From contig CBDAPL010000001.1 in NCBI GenBank assembly GCA_965198495.1, positions 1,116,001 to 1,180,000 of the forward strand: DNA of 64,000 bases, in the 5' to 3' direction. The notes under the pieces were generated by a model that was not told the DNA's origin, ran no database searches, and worked only from the letters and a program-made list of their open reading frames with translations. Position 1 is the stretch's first letter; each line of letters starts with the position of its first letter. This DNA comes from RH-AL1 sp965198495. GTDB taxonomy: Bacteria; Pseudomonadota; Alphaproteobacteria; Rhizobiales; Beijerinckiaceae. Positions 27,028-34,873 of this stretch are shown here, in pieces. Made by a program: the position numbers and the translations under genes.

Positions 27028-29206
27028 CGGCGTCCCAATCGTCCGGCGGCGACGCCGCGTAGCGGTCACACCGCTCGGCATAGACGCTATAGAGCTCGGA
27101 GAGCCTTGGTGGCGCGGCGGCGCGCAGGCGGACGGCGGCGGTGGCCGCTTCGGAGAAACGCTTAGCGCGATAGTCGGCCAGCATCGCCTCGTGGGCCTCG
27201 CGAAGCACCTGGAACGCGGGAGCGGCGGCTACCGCCTCGTCTCCGACCAGGGTCATGATACGCGTCGGTGCGCCACGGCCCGAGACGACCACCCTGTCGA
27301 CATCAAGCCACGCCAGCGCCGGCGACAACAGGAACGTCGCCTCGGACGCGAGGATGTCGACGCCGTAAACCTTTGTGAGCGATTCGAGCCGCGATGCCAG
27401 GTTCACGTCGTCGCCGAGCGCCGAATAGTCGAAGCGCAGGCGCGACCCGAGATTGCCGACAACGCAGGGGCCGCTCGCCAGGCCGATGCCGCAGCGAATC
27501 GGCGGCAGACCTAAGCCCTTTGCCGACAGCTCCGTCCGCAGACCCGGCAAGGCGTCGAGCATCGCCAGCGCGGCGCGCGCGGCGTGCTCGCCATGGACAG
27601 GATCGGGCAGCGGCGCGTTCCAGAACGCCATGATGGCATCGCCGATGTATTTGTCGACCGTGCCGCCGTGGGCCAGCACGATCTCGCTCATCGGTGACAG
27701 ATAGCGGTTCATGAAAAGGGTGAGATCCTGGGGGCTCATCCGTTCCGCGATGGCGGAGAAGTTGCGCAGATCCGTGAACATCACCGTGAGCGGGCGCGAC
27801 TCGCCGCCGAGTGCGAGCAGGTTCGGTTCCCGCGCGAGACGGGCGACGACGGCGGGTGACACGAAACGGCCGAACGCGTCCTGGACGAAGCGATGGTCTC
27901 GCTGCTCCGACCGGAACAGGGTCGAAACGCCGCCGAGATAAGCGAACACCAGCATCGCGGTTGGCATCATCGGATCGATCAGCAACTGGTGGTCGCGGAA
28001 GGCCCACCAGCTCGCGGCGAAGATCGCGCCGATGCCAAGCGCGGCGACGGCAGCGCTCGCCAGGGCGGGTACGGCGGGAAGAACCGCCGCCAGAGCCAGC
28101 GCCAGCGCCGCCCCGCCGTAGAGTTCGACCGCGGACCAACTCGGCCGGAGCAGTCGACTTCCCTCCAGCAAGCTTTCGATAGTCTGAGCCTGGACTTCCA
28201 CGCCAGGCATCGCCGTATCGACCGGGGTGGCGCGGATATCGGTCAAGCCCGTCGAGCTCGATCCCACGAGGACGATGTGTCCTTTGATGAGGCCATGATC
28301 GAAGTCGCCGGAGAGTATCCTGTGCGCCGGAACGAATCGCTCGGCCTGATGCCTCGTGAAACGCAGGCGCATGTCCCCTAACGGCGTGGCCGCGACGGTG
28401 CTTGCGCCGACTCGCACGAGTCTGAGAGCGCCGTCCGTCTCGACAGCGCCGACGAGGAAGGTCGACGCTCCCTGCGCGACGCGCAGGCTCTCCATCGCCA
28501 GGCTCGGAACGAGGCGTCCGTCAAGCGAAAGCAGTAGCGGGACGCGGCGCACGGTCTGATCGCCGTCGGGCAGCCAATTGAGAGCTCCGAGGCCGGCGGC
28601 GTGTTCGGTCAGAGAGGGCAATGGGACGACGGCGCCGCTGAAGCGAGGGAGGGAGGCGGCCGGGTCGTCGGCGATGTGGGCCATTCCGTAAGGCGCGACA
28701 AAGGGGGGCGCATCGCGACCTTGCGTGAGGACGAGGCCGAGCACCACCGGCGCCGCGACAAGCGCATGGGCGAGGACGCTGTCATTGCTCGGAACGTCCC
28801 CCAGCGCGAGGCGCACCGCGGTTCGACGCACGTCATCGGCGATGCCGGCGACGAAGGCGTCCGCGCTGGAGCGGTCGCTCTCCGAGAAAACGATGTCGAA
28901 CGCGATCGCCGCGGCCCCCGCCTCGCGCAGGCGATCGACCAGGGCCGCGATCCGCGTGCGCGGCCACGGCCATTGACCGAGCTTGGCGATGGAAGCGTCG
29001 TCGATGTCGACGATGCGCACGGGCGTTCGTCCATTGTAGCCGCGCGGCGCGATGCGCTGGTAGAGGTCGAAGAGCTGGTCCTGCATGCGCATGACGAACG
29101 AGGGCTGCAGCGTACCCAACATGAAGATGACAACGACGGGCGCGAGCCAAGAGGCGAAATAGAGGGGGCTGCGATAGGCGCGCGACAGGCTCCTCGCCTT
29201 GATCAT
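27005..29206 (-). CDS. CHASE2-domain adenylate cyclase
   Basis: A 733-residue membrane enzyme. After one N-terminal helix (about 20-38) comes an extracytoplasmic CHASE2 sensor domain (VRIVDIDDASIAKLGQWPWP is diagnostic), then three membrane helices around 365-445, and a class III cyclase domain. Metal-binding Asp479 (FTDLRNFS) and Asp523 (VDKYIGDAIMAFW) are present, with transition-state Asn602 and Arg606 (GDDVNLASR); Lys519 with Asp593 suggests ATP rather than GTP. A C-terminal helical tail of 60 residues follows. It makes cAMP in response to an unknown periplasmic signal. It is the last gene of an operon with FecR and TPR-barrel genes, 13 bases after the FecR gene. Confidence 0.9.
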   Translation of the reverse strand: MIKARSLSRAYRSPLYFASWLAPVVVIFMLGTLQPSFVMRMQDQLFDLYQRIAPRGYNGRTPVRIVDIDDASIAKLGQWPWPRTRIAALVDRLREAGAAAIAFDIVFSESDRSSADAFVAGIADDVRRTAVRLALGDVPSNDSVLAHALVAAPVVLGLVLTQGRDAPPFVAPYGMAHIADDPAASLPRFSGAVVPLPSLTEHAAGLGALNWLPDGDQTVRRVPLLLSLDGRLVPSLAMESLRVAQGASTFLVGAVETDGALRLVRVGASTVAATPLGDMRLRFTRHQAERFVPAHRILSGDFDHGLIKGHIVLVGSSSTGLTDIRATPVDTAMPGVEVQAQTIESLLEGSRLLRPSWSAVELYGGAALALALAAVLPAVPALASAAVAALGIGAIFAASWWAFRDHQLLIDPMMPTAMLVFAYLGGVSTLFRSEQRDHRFVQDAFGRFVSPAVVARLAREPNLLALGGESRPLTVMFTDLRNFSAIAERMSPQDLTLFMNRYLSPMSEIVLAHGGTVDKYIGDAIMAFWNAPLPDPVHGEHAARAALAMLDALPGLRTELSAKGLGLPPIRCGIGLASGPCVVGNLGSRLRFDYSALGDDVNLASRLESLTKVYGVDILASEATFLLSPALAWLDVDRVVVSGRGAPTRIMTLVGDEAVAAAPAFQVLREAHEAMLADYRAKRFSEAATAAVRLRAAAPPRLSELYSVYAERCDRYAASPPDDWDAVTRMERK

Positions 29207-29219
29207 CCGACGCCCCCGG

Positions 29220-31063
29220 CTATTTGTTGACGCTGTCGACGTAGATGACGTTGGCGATCACGGTGCCCGCGTGGATGTCGTGAGCGTTAAGCTGGCCGGT
29301 GGTGGTGAGATCGCTGCCGTTGACCGTGGATCCCGAAGTGGACCCGTAACTAGTGCCGTAGATGACCTGCTTCGCCTGGATGTGCCCGGAATCGATGATG
29401 TGCGCGTAAATGACGTCGGCGGTGACCACGGCCACGTTGATGTCGTACACGGTCTGAACGCTGGTCGGAGTCGAACTGCTAGAAGCATTGCTGGTGGTGG
29501 TCGTGGCGGGCGTGCTGGCGGCGGGTGTGCTGGCGGTCGTCGTGGCGGGCGTGCCGGGGGTGGTCGCGGCGGGCGTGCCGGGGGTGGTCGCGGCGGGCGT
29601 GCCGGCGGTGGTCGTGGCGGGCGTGCCGGCGGTGGTCGTGGCGGGCGTGCTGGCGGTGGTCATGGCGGGCGTGCTGGCGGTGGTCATGGCGGGCGTGCTG
29701 GCGGTGGTCGTGGCGGGCGTGCCGGCGGTGGTCATGGCGGGCGTGCCGGGTGGTCGTGGCGGGCGTGCCGGGGGTGGTCGTGGCGGGCGTGCCGGCGGTG
29801 GTCGTGGCGGGCGTGCCGGCGGTGGTCGTGGCGGGCGTGCCGGCGGTGGTCGTGGCGGGCGTGCCGGCGGTGGTCGTGGCGGGCGTGCCGGCGGTGGTCG
29901 CGGCGGGCGTGCCGGCGGTGGTCGTGGCGGGCGTGCCGGCGGTGGTCATGGCGGGCGTGCCGGCGGTGGTCATGGCGGGCGTGCCGGCGGTGGTCGTGGC
30001 GGGCGTGCCGGCGGTCGTTGTGGCGGGCGTGCCGGCGGTCGTTGTGGCGGGCGTGCTGGCGGTGGTCGTGGCGGGCGCTGGCGTGGTCGTAGCGGGCGGT
30101 TGTCGCCGCTGGCGTCGCCGATTTGGTATTCGAGGTCGTCATTGTTGTCATCGCGGAAGCGGTCGTCGTCGCTATGCTTGCGACTGCCGCGCGCATGATT
30201 TGCAAGTGCAGCTGGCTGGCCTGGTTCGACTGCGCCTGGTTGCGCGCGAGCGCGCTGCCGGCGGAGAATACCGAGGTGAAGTCGAGCGCATCGATCGGTG
30301 GCAACTGCGGCAGAGCCACGGGGACCTCGACCAGATGCCCGATGCCGGCGCCGGCAAACGCCGCCGCCACCTTCGTTGACGCGCCTCCGTGCTGCCGGCC
30401 CTTGCTCGCCAAGGCCTTCATCAAGGCCTGGGTCGCTTTTGGATCGAGGCGCACCGGCGCGGCGATGGACTCGCCGGCCGAACCGACGAAGACCGCGAAG
30501 CCCGGACGCGAGAGCACGACCTCGCTCGCGCGGTTGCGCACGGTCATCTGCCCGTAGCCGTTCACGACGATCGCTCCGCCGTGGAAGTTCGCCGGCACGC
30601 CGGGAATCGCGTCGAGGTCGGCGCCATCCTTGACGTAACCGATGGTGGCGATGCCGCCGCGGATGCCGATCGTCACCGCCGGCGTGTTGACCGTGGCGCC
30701 GCCGCCATGGCTGATGTCGCCGCCAACGAAGCGCAGCACGCCCTTGCTGAGGGTGGCCCTCATTGTGCCGCTCGCGCCCGGATCGTACACGAACTCGTCG
30801 ATGACGAGGTCGCTGTTCTCGCCGACGCTGAGGGTGCTGCGGTCGAGGAAGGTGAGCTGGGCGGAGCCGCCGCGCTTGGTCGCGATGCGATCCTTGAAGA
30901 AGATGTCGCCGCCGGGCCTCAGGGCCCGCGTGGCCTGCCCCGGCGCGCGACCGGTCGGCGCCGCGTTGGCCGCTCCCACAGCCCCGACGACCTGTTGGGC
31001 GAAGCCCGCCCCGGGCACCAGGATGAGGGACGAGGCGCATAGGAGGTGGGCGAAGCGGATCAT
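29220..31063 (-). pseudogene. FecR-domain secreted protein, frameshifted in a tandem repeat
   Basis: ATG 31063 overlaps the upstream stop (TGATG). Residues 1-22 are a signal peptide; residues 35-190 are a FecR-type domain (ALRPGGDIFFKDRIATKRGG, FLDRSTLSVGENSDLVIDEF, TVNTPAVTIGIRGG). After about residue 320 comes a Thr/Ala/Pro tail made by a 24-bp tandem repeat. The FecR frame meets the repeat in the wrong frame (about 30,100) and reads His/Arg-rich until a stop at 29,732. The sensible frame reads ATTTAGTP repeatedly, shifts once more near 29,747, and then continues to a tidy C-terminus ending VIANVIYVDSVNK at 29,220. So three frames are needed for one protein. It may be a pseudogene, a switchable gene, or a read error in the repeat. 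Confidence 0.75.
29497..30088 (-). repeat. 24-bp GC-rich tandem repeat, about 24 copies
   Basis: On the plus strand the unit is GCGGGCGTGCCGGCGGTGGT followed by CGTG, repeated about 24 times with few variants (CTGGCG, GGGGTG, CATGGC). On the coding minus strand it gives the octapeptide ATTTAGTP in the natural frame. The unit is a multiple of three, so copy change alone keeps frame. A two-base loss (GGG for GGGGG) at about 29,747 and an indel near 30,100 break it. Confidence 0.85.
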
Positions 31064-32412
31064 CAGAAGCGAACCATCGGGCCGGAGAGGATGGAGAAGT
31101 TTTGCAGGCGATAGTTCGGGATGTTGGAGGCGACACGCGCCTCCTGAACGTTGGTGACGATGTCGATGGCGGCGCTGACCGGCGTATCGATGACGAGGCC
31201 GTATTGCATCTCGTCGTCGCGTCGCGTGGTGGCGGTGTCTATGAAGGGGTTGGCGCCCTCGAAAAGCGTCTGCACCAGCTTCACGTAGGGCGAGACCGAC
31301 CATAGTGCGTGGATGAACGGCAGCGGCGCCGCGAAGCGCGCCGTAACCGCCAGCTGCTCGGCGAAATTGTTCGTGGTCTGATAGGCGGCAGCGGCTGCGT
31401 CGCGCGTGTAGAAGGCGCGCGCCGTGGCGCTGAACGCGTCGTTGAAGGTCGTGGCGCCGGCGAGGGAGACGGTGACGGTGTTGCCCGAGTTCAGGCTGGA
31501 ATAGACGGACACGTCTGAGAAACTGGCCCGGCGCACCTCGATGCCCGGCTCGACAAAGGTGCCGGGCCGCACCGCGAGGTCGGCGACAACGCCGCCGCCG
31601 CCGGAGGAGAGGTAGCGCTGTCCGGCGAGGAAGACCTGGCCGCCGGCGGCGTAGACCTTGACGCTGGAGCCGGGGAGCGCGTCGAGCGCGAAACGCGGGC
31701 CGACGCTGACGTCGTAGAGGCCGACGCTGAGGTCGGTAAGGTGGAACTGCTGCGTCGCGTAGCCGGTGAAGCGTGCCTCCACAGTGTCGCCGCGCTGATT
31801 GCCGAGATCGTAGTCGTAAGCGATCTGCGCGACGCCGAAGACGTTGCCGTCGGATCCCTGATCCCGCGGATGGGTGAATACGTAGTCCTGGCCCGACAGC
31901 CGGAGGATATTGTTGTCGGGGTTGAAGGCCGCGTTGCTCTGGTACCTCGCCCCGGCCTGCAGGGACCCGTAGAGGTGACTGCCCGCATTGGCCGTGTCGA
32001 CCGCCGGCGATGCGCCCGCGATCTTAGCGCGCGCGGCGTCGTCGAGGGCTGGGCCGGTCAGGGCGGCATCGAAGTATTGGCGCGCTATCTGGCTGGAATG
32101 CAATTGGTAGTACAGGAAACCAAGTTGCGCTTTCACGTTCGCGTCGTCGGGCGCGTAGAAGAGCACCCTCTCGAGCGTCCCGATGGCCGCCTCGTAATCG
32201 TGGAGGGCGACGCAGGCCTTGACGTAGGCGAGCGCCAAGGCGACGTCCGTGGGATGTTTCAGAGTGTCGTGAAACAGCCTGTCTCGCAGCTCGGTCCGCG
32301 TCGCGCCCGCTTCTACCGCCAGCGCGCTGGCTGAAACTCCCACGAGCAGCGCGATTGCGAGCAGTTCGCGCGAGAGGAGGACTCCTATCGCGCGAGCCAG
32401 CGAACATCCCAT
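31063..32412 (-). CDS. TPR-containing outer-membrane beta-barrel protein
   Basis: A 449-residue protein from ATG 32412 (TTG 32451 would add 13 residues). A long signal segment (LLAIALLVGVSASALAVEAG) is followed by two or three tetratricopeptide-like repeats (ALAYVKACVALHDYEAAIGT, APDDANVKAQLGFLYYQ). From about residue 150 the pattern becomes alternating amphipathic strands typical of an outer-membrane barrel, closing with SILSGPMVRF, a C-terminal phenylalanine as barrel-assembly signal. TPR-barrel, FecR and CHASE2-cyclase genes often occur together in proteobacteria; the sense is a cell-surface complex reporting to cAMP. No transport function can be proved from the sequence. Confidence 0.72.
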   Translation of the reverse strand: MGCSLARAIGVLLSRELLAIALLVGVSASALAVEAGATRTELRDRLFHDTLKHPTDVALALAYVKACVALHDYEAAIGTLERVLFYAPDDANVKAQLGFLYYQLHSSQIARQYFDAALTGPALDDAARAKIAGASPAVDTANAGSHLYGSLQAGARYQSNAAFNPDNNILRLSGQDYVFTHPRDQGSDGNVFGVAQIAYDYDLGNQRGDTVEARFTGYATQQFHLTDLSVGLYDVSVGPRFALDALPGSSVKVYAAGGQVFLAGQRYLSSGGGGVVADLAVRPGTFVEPGIEVRRASFSDVSVYSSLNSGNTVTVSLAGATTFNDAFSATARAFYTRDAAAAAYQTTNNFAEQLAVTARFAAPLPFIHALWSVSPYVKLVQTLFEGANPFIDTATTRRDDEMQYGLVIDTPVSAAIDIVTNVQEARVASNIPNYRLQNFSILSGPMVRF

Positions 32413-32484
32413 GAGAACTATTGGCACCAGCCGCCCGCTTTCTTGTATCAAGCGGTGTCCAGCTATCCTCTCACATAGTTAATA

Positions 32485-33171
32485 TTATCCTTTACGATGA
32501 AGTTCTGCGACGTCTTCATCAGGTATGGACGCATACAAGTGCCTGCGCAGGTTGTGCTGCGCGGCCTCCTCGAACGCGCTCGCGATCGGGGCGCATCGGT
32601 ACAGCGGCCGTGCCGTCGCGAAATGCCGCAAGCCGCTAAGCAAGGCCGCAAGCCGCTGCTCGTCACTCAGGTGCGGCATCTCGGCGGCAAGCAGAGCCAT
32701 GTTGTTGTCGAAGGTTTCAGAGACCGAACCAAGCGGAGTGAGATCGAGGTCAAGCATCCATTGACGCGCGTAGCTGCTCGCATTGGCGAGGTCCAGCGTC
32801 GTCGCCGCCCTAACATGATCAGCTGTCGCGCGGATCGTGTCGGCTACCCAAAGCCGTTCGTCCTCGGTGACCCCCTCAGCTGTCGTGCCCACCTCGAGCC
32901 AAAGCGCGGCAGATTTCGTTTCGTTGTCCCTCGCGCCTCCGACGTAAACGGCATCGTGATAGGCGATCGCGAGGGCGATGAGGGTGTCGAAGCGCTCCTC
33001 AGGATGACCGATGGCCGATCGGTGGCGTGAGTGACACTCCCAAAGAACATCGAGATGGTGGAGCGTATGATAGTGCCGCCACGGCTCCATCATGCGGCGT
33101 GACAGATCAAGCTTCGCGCGTTCCGAAATAGGGAGGTGGGAGAAGAGGTCATGGGAAGGCGGAGGGCTCAT
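32485..33171 (-). CDS. HD-type metal-dependent phosphohydrolase
   Basis: A 228-residue protein of the 'predicted metal-dependent HD superfamily phosphohydrolase' group. Metal ligands appear in YHTLHHLDVLWE (about residues 34-45) and AIAYHDAVYVGGARDNETKSA (about 68-88), and the later LDLDLTPLGS carries the last aspartate. The family is common but its substrate is undefined; nucleotides are usual for HD folds. It ends 72 bases before the TPR-barrel start on the same strand, so it could be first in that transcript, though nothing else links the two. Confidence 0.78.
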   Translation of the reverse strand: MSPPPSHDLFSHLPISERAKLDLSRRMMEPWRHYHTLHHLDVLWECHSRHRSAIGHPEERFDTLIALAIAYHDAVYVGGARDNETKSAALWLEVGTTAEGVTEDERLWVADTIRATADHVRAATTLDLANASSYARQWMLDLDLTPLGSVSETFDNNMALLAAEMPHLSDEQRLAALLSGLRHFATARPLYRCAPIASAFEEAAQHNLRRHLYASIPDEDVAELHRKG

Positions 33172-33347
33172 GCAGATCTGATCCTGCCATCTGGAATCAC
33201 CTTCGCGACGAAAGCCAGAGACCTAGGCTGAACTGAGGGACTTCTTCTGCGTAGAGGTTGCCACCAAGGCAATTACGATCCCGTCTCATCCACAACAAAA
33301 GAGCTTTTTTCCTATGTGATGCGCTGGATGCGCCAGGGAGACAGGGC

Positions 33348-33965
33348 CTAGAGCTTCTCGCGCGATCGGTGCGGGTGTTCGTGTTCGCGTGCCATGACCT
33401 CCAAGGAAGCTTTGACCGAAGTCAGGACGTCATCCGCGAAGGCCGCATCCGCCTTGGTAACGGCTCGTGAGATGACGATTGCGCCGAGTTGAGCGGCTAT
33501 CGTGGTGAGCGCGAGGCCGCGTCTTCGATCCTCTGGCACCGCAGGATTCATAGCTGCCTCGAGCACCCCGATCATTCGATCGACACCGTCCCTAAAGCTT
33601 GCGCTGACCGCCTCGCTTTGACGTCCAATCTCGCTCGCCGATGCCGTCATCGGGCAGCCCATCATCAGCTCGTCGCGCACGGTGGGCGAGAGAAGGAAGT
33701 CGAGGTAGCCGCCCAAAGTGGGAGGCGCTTCGCCCGCCGACTCCAGCATGAGGGAGAGGCTGTGCTCGATGCCGGCACGGTACGCCTCAGCCGCAAGCGC
33801 GTCCTTTGTCGGGAAATGAGCATAGAGCGCGCCGTGCGTCAGTCCGGCTTCCTTGCCGATCTCCGCGACACCGACGCCGTCGATGCCGCGCTCGCGGAAC
33901 AATCGTCCCGCGGCGTGGAGCAAAGCATCGCGGTTCGCCGCGGCTCGGTGCTTCGTCACTTTCAT
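33348..33965 (-). CDS. TetR-family transcriptional repressor
   Basis: A 205-residue TetR regulator. The helix-turn-helix is NRDALLHAAGRLFRERGIDGV to GLTHGALYAHFPTKDALAAE (residues 10-55); the ligand domain begins near 60 and contains FLLSPTVRDELMMGCPMTAS, the cysteine context seen in TetR proteins that sense electrophiles. Start ATG 33965 (MKVTKHRAAANRD); an ATG at 33977 is also possible. It is divergent from iorAB with about 440 bases between, so it may control that operon, but no operator was identified with confidence. Confidence 0.83.
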   Translation of the reverse strand: MKVTKHRAAANRDALLHAAGRLFRERGIDGVGVAEIGKEAGLTHGALYAHFPTKDALAAEAYRAGIEHSLSLMLESAGEAPPTLGGYLDFLLSPTVRDELMMGCPMTASASEIGRQSEAVSASFRDGVDRMIGVLEAAMNPAVPEDRRRGLALTTIAAQLGAIVISRAVTKADAAFADDVLTSVKASLEVMAREHEHPHRSREKL

Positions 33966-34406
33966 GACATCCAGCATGACAGATATCGCCCTTGCGCGCA
34001 CCCGACACCAGATGTACGATTGCAGTCGCAACTATTAATCGCGGTTGGTTTAATGAAGCATCTGCTTTGGTCTGTGATCGACGCCCCTGGCAAGCGCATG
34101 CGGGGGGCACCCGCTCGGTCGGCGGATGCGGCGTCCGACCATGCCAGGTGGTGCTTGCTCGACCGCGATGCGGGCGAGAGCCTCGGTCGCGCGGCGTCGT
34201 CGAGCCGCCGCGATTGAACCCGACGGCGGCTCGACGATCGCGGAACCAAGCAAAAGCCACTTTTCGGTTGTGTTTTACGCCAGCTCGTCAAATCGGACGG
34301 CGCAACCAGCGATCTGCGCTGGCGCACGACGAGACGATCAGCACGCGACGACCTCGGCGGAAAGGCGCGGCCATGTGGGCCGGCCGGACGCCACGGAGAC
34401 AAAACC
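33966..34406. other. Divergent intergenic region tetR / iorAB
   Basis: About 440 bases without a supportable gene. An AT-rich patch near 34,025-34,060 could hold promoters for both directions. TGGCAAGCGCATGC near 34,089 resembles a sigma-54 box but its spacing is one base short. Confidence 0.5.
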
Positions 34407-34862
34407 ATGGTTAGTTTGAAGATCAACGGAGCGAGCCATCAGCTCGACCTCGACCCCGACATGCCGCTGCTCTGGGCGGTGCGCGACGTGCTGAACATGA
34501 CCGGCACCAAATACGGCTGCGGCATCGGCCAGTGCGGCGCCTGCACCGTGCATCTCGACGGGCAGCCGGTGCGCTCCTGCCAGACGCCGGTCAGCGCCGC
34601 CGCCAACCACGAGATCACCACCATCGAGGGTATCCACGGCAAGGTCGCGGAGGCGGTGCAAGCAGCATGGCGCGACCTCGACGTCGTGCAATGCGGCTAT
34701 TGCCAGTCCGGCCAGATCATGTCCGCCGTCGGCCTGCTCGCGCAGACGCCGAAGCCGAGCGACGAGGACATCAACGGCGCGATGGACGGCAACGTCTGCC
34801 GCTGCGCCACCTACGGCCGCATCCGCGCCGCCATCCATCAAGCCTCCACCAAGCTCGCCTGA
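34407..34862 (+). CDS. iorA: 2[2Fe-2S] subunit of an isoquinoline-oxidoreductase-type hydroxylase
   Basis: A 151-residue ferredoxin subunit of the xanthine-oxidase family. The plant-type cluster ligands are Cys38, Cys43, Cys46 and Cys58 (YGCGIGQCGACTVHLDG); the second cluster uses Cys96, Cys99, Cys131 and Cys133 (QCGYCQSGQ, NVCRCATY). It passes electrons from the molybdenum subunit encoded 12 bases downstream. ATG 34407 is preceded by CGGAGAC. Enzymes of this two-subunit type lack the FAD subunit and donate electrons to cytochromes, consistent with the Tat-exported partner. Confidence 0.92.
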   Translation: MVSLKINGASHQLDLDPDMPLLWAVRDVLNMTGTKYGCGIGQCGACTVHLDGQPVRSCQTPVSAAANHEITTIEGIHGKVAEAVQAAWRDLDVVQCGYCQSGQIMSAVGLLAQTPKPSDEDINGAMDGNVCRCATYGRIRAAIHQASTKLA

Positions 34863-34873
34863 GGAGGCCCGCC

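Noticed and set aside
29497..30088. 24-bp repeat as a CRISPR array
   Set aside because: Units are directly adjacent without unique spacers and encode a peptide repeat; no cas genes are present.
29199..30379. Long plus-strand frames rich in Gly/Arg and Trp/Cys over the 24-bp repeat
   Set aside because: They are by-products of the GC-rich repeat on the strand opposite the FecR gene, without starts, signals or homology.
34087..34101. CTGGCAAGCGCATGC upstream of iorA as a sigma-54 promoter
   Set aside because: GG and GC are nine bases apart; sigma-54 needs ten, and the -12 context is poor.
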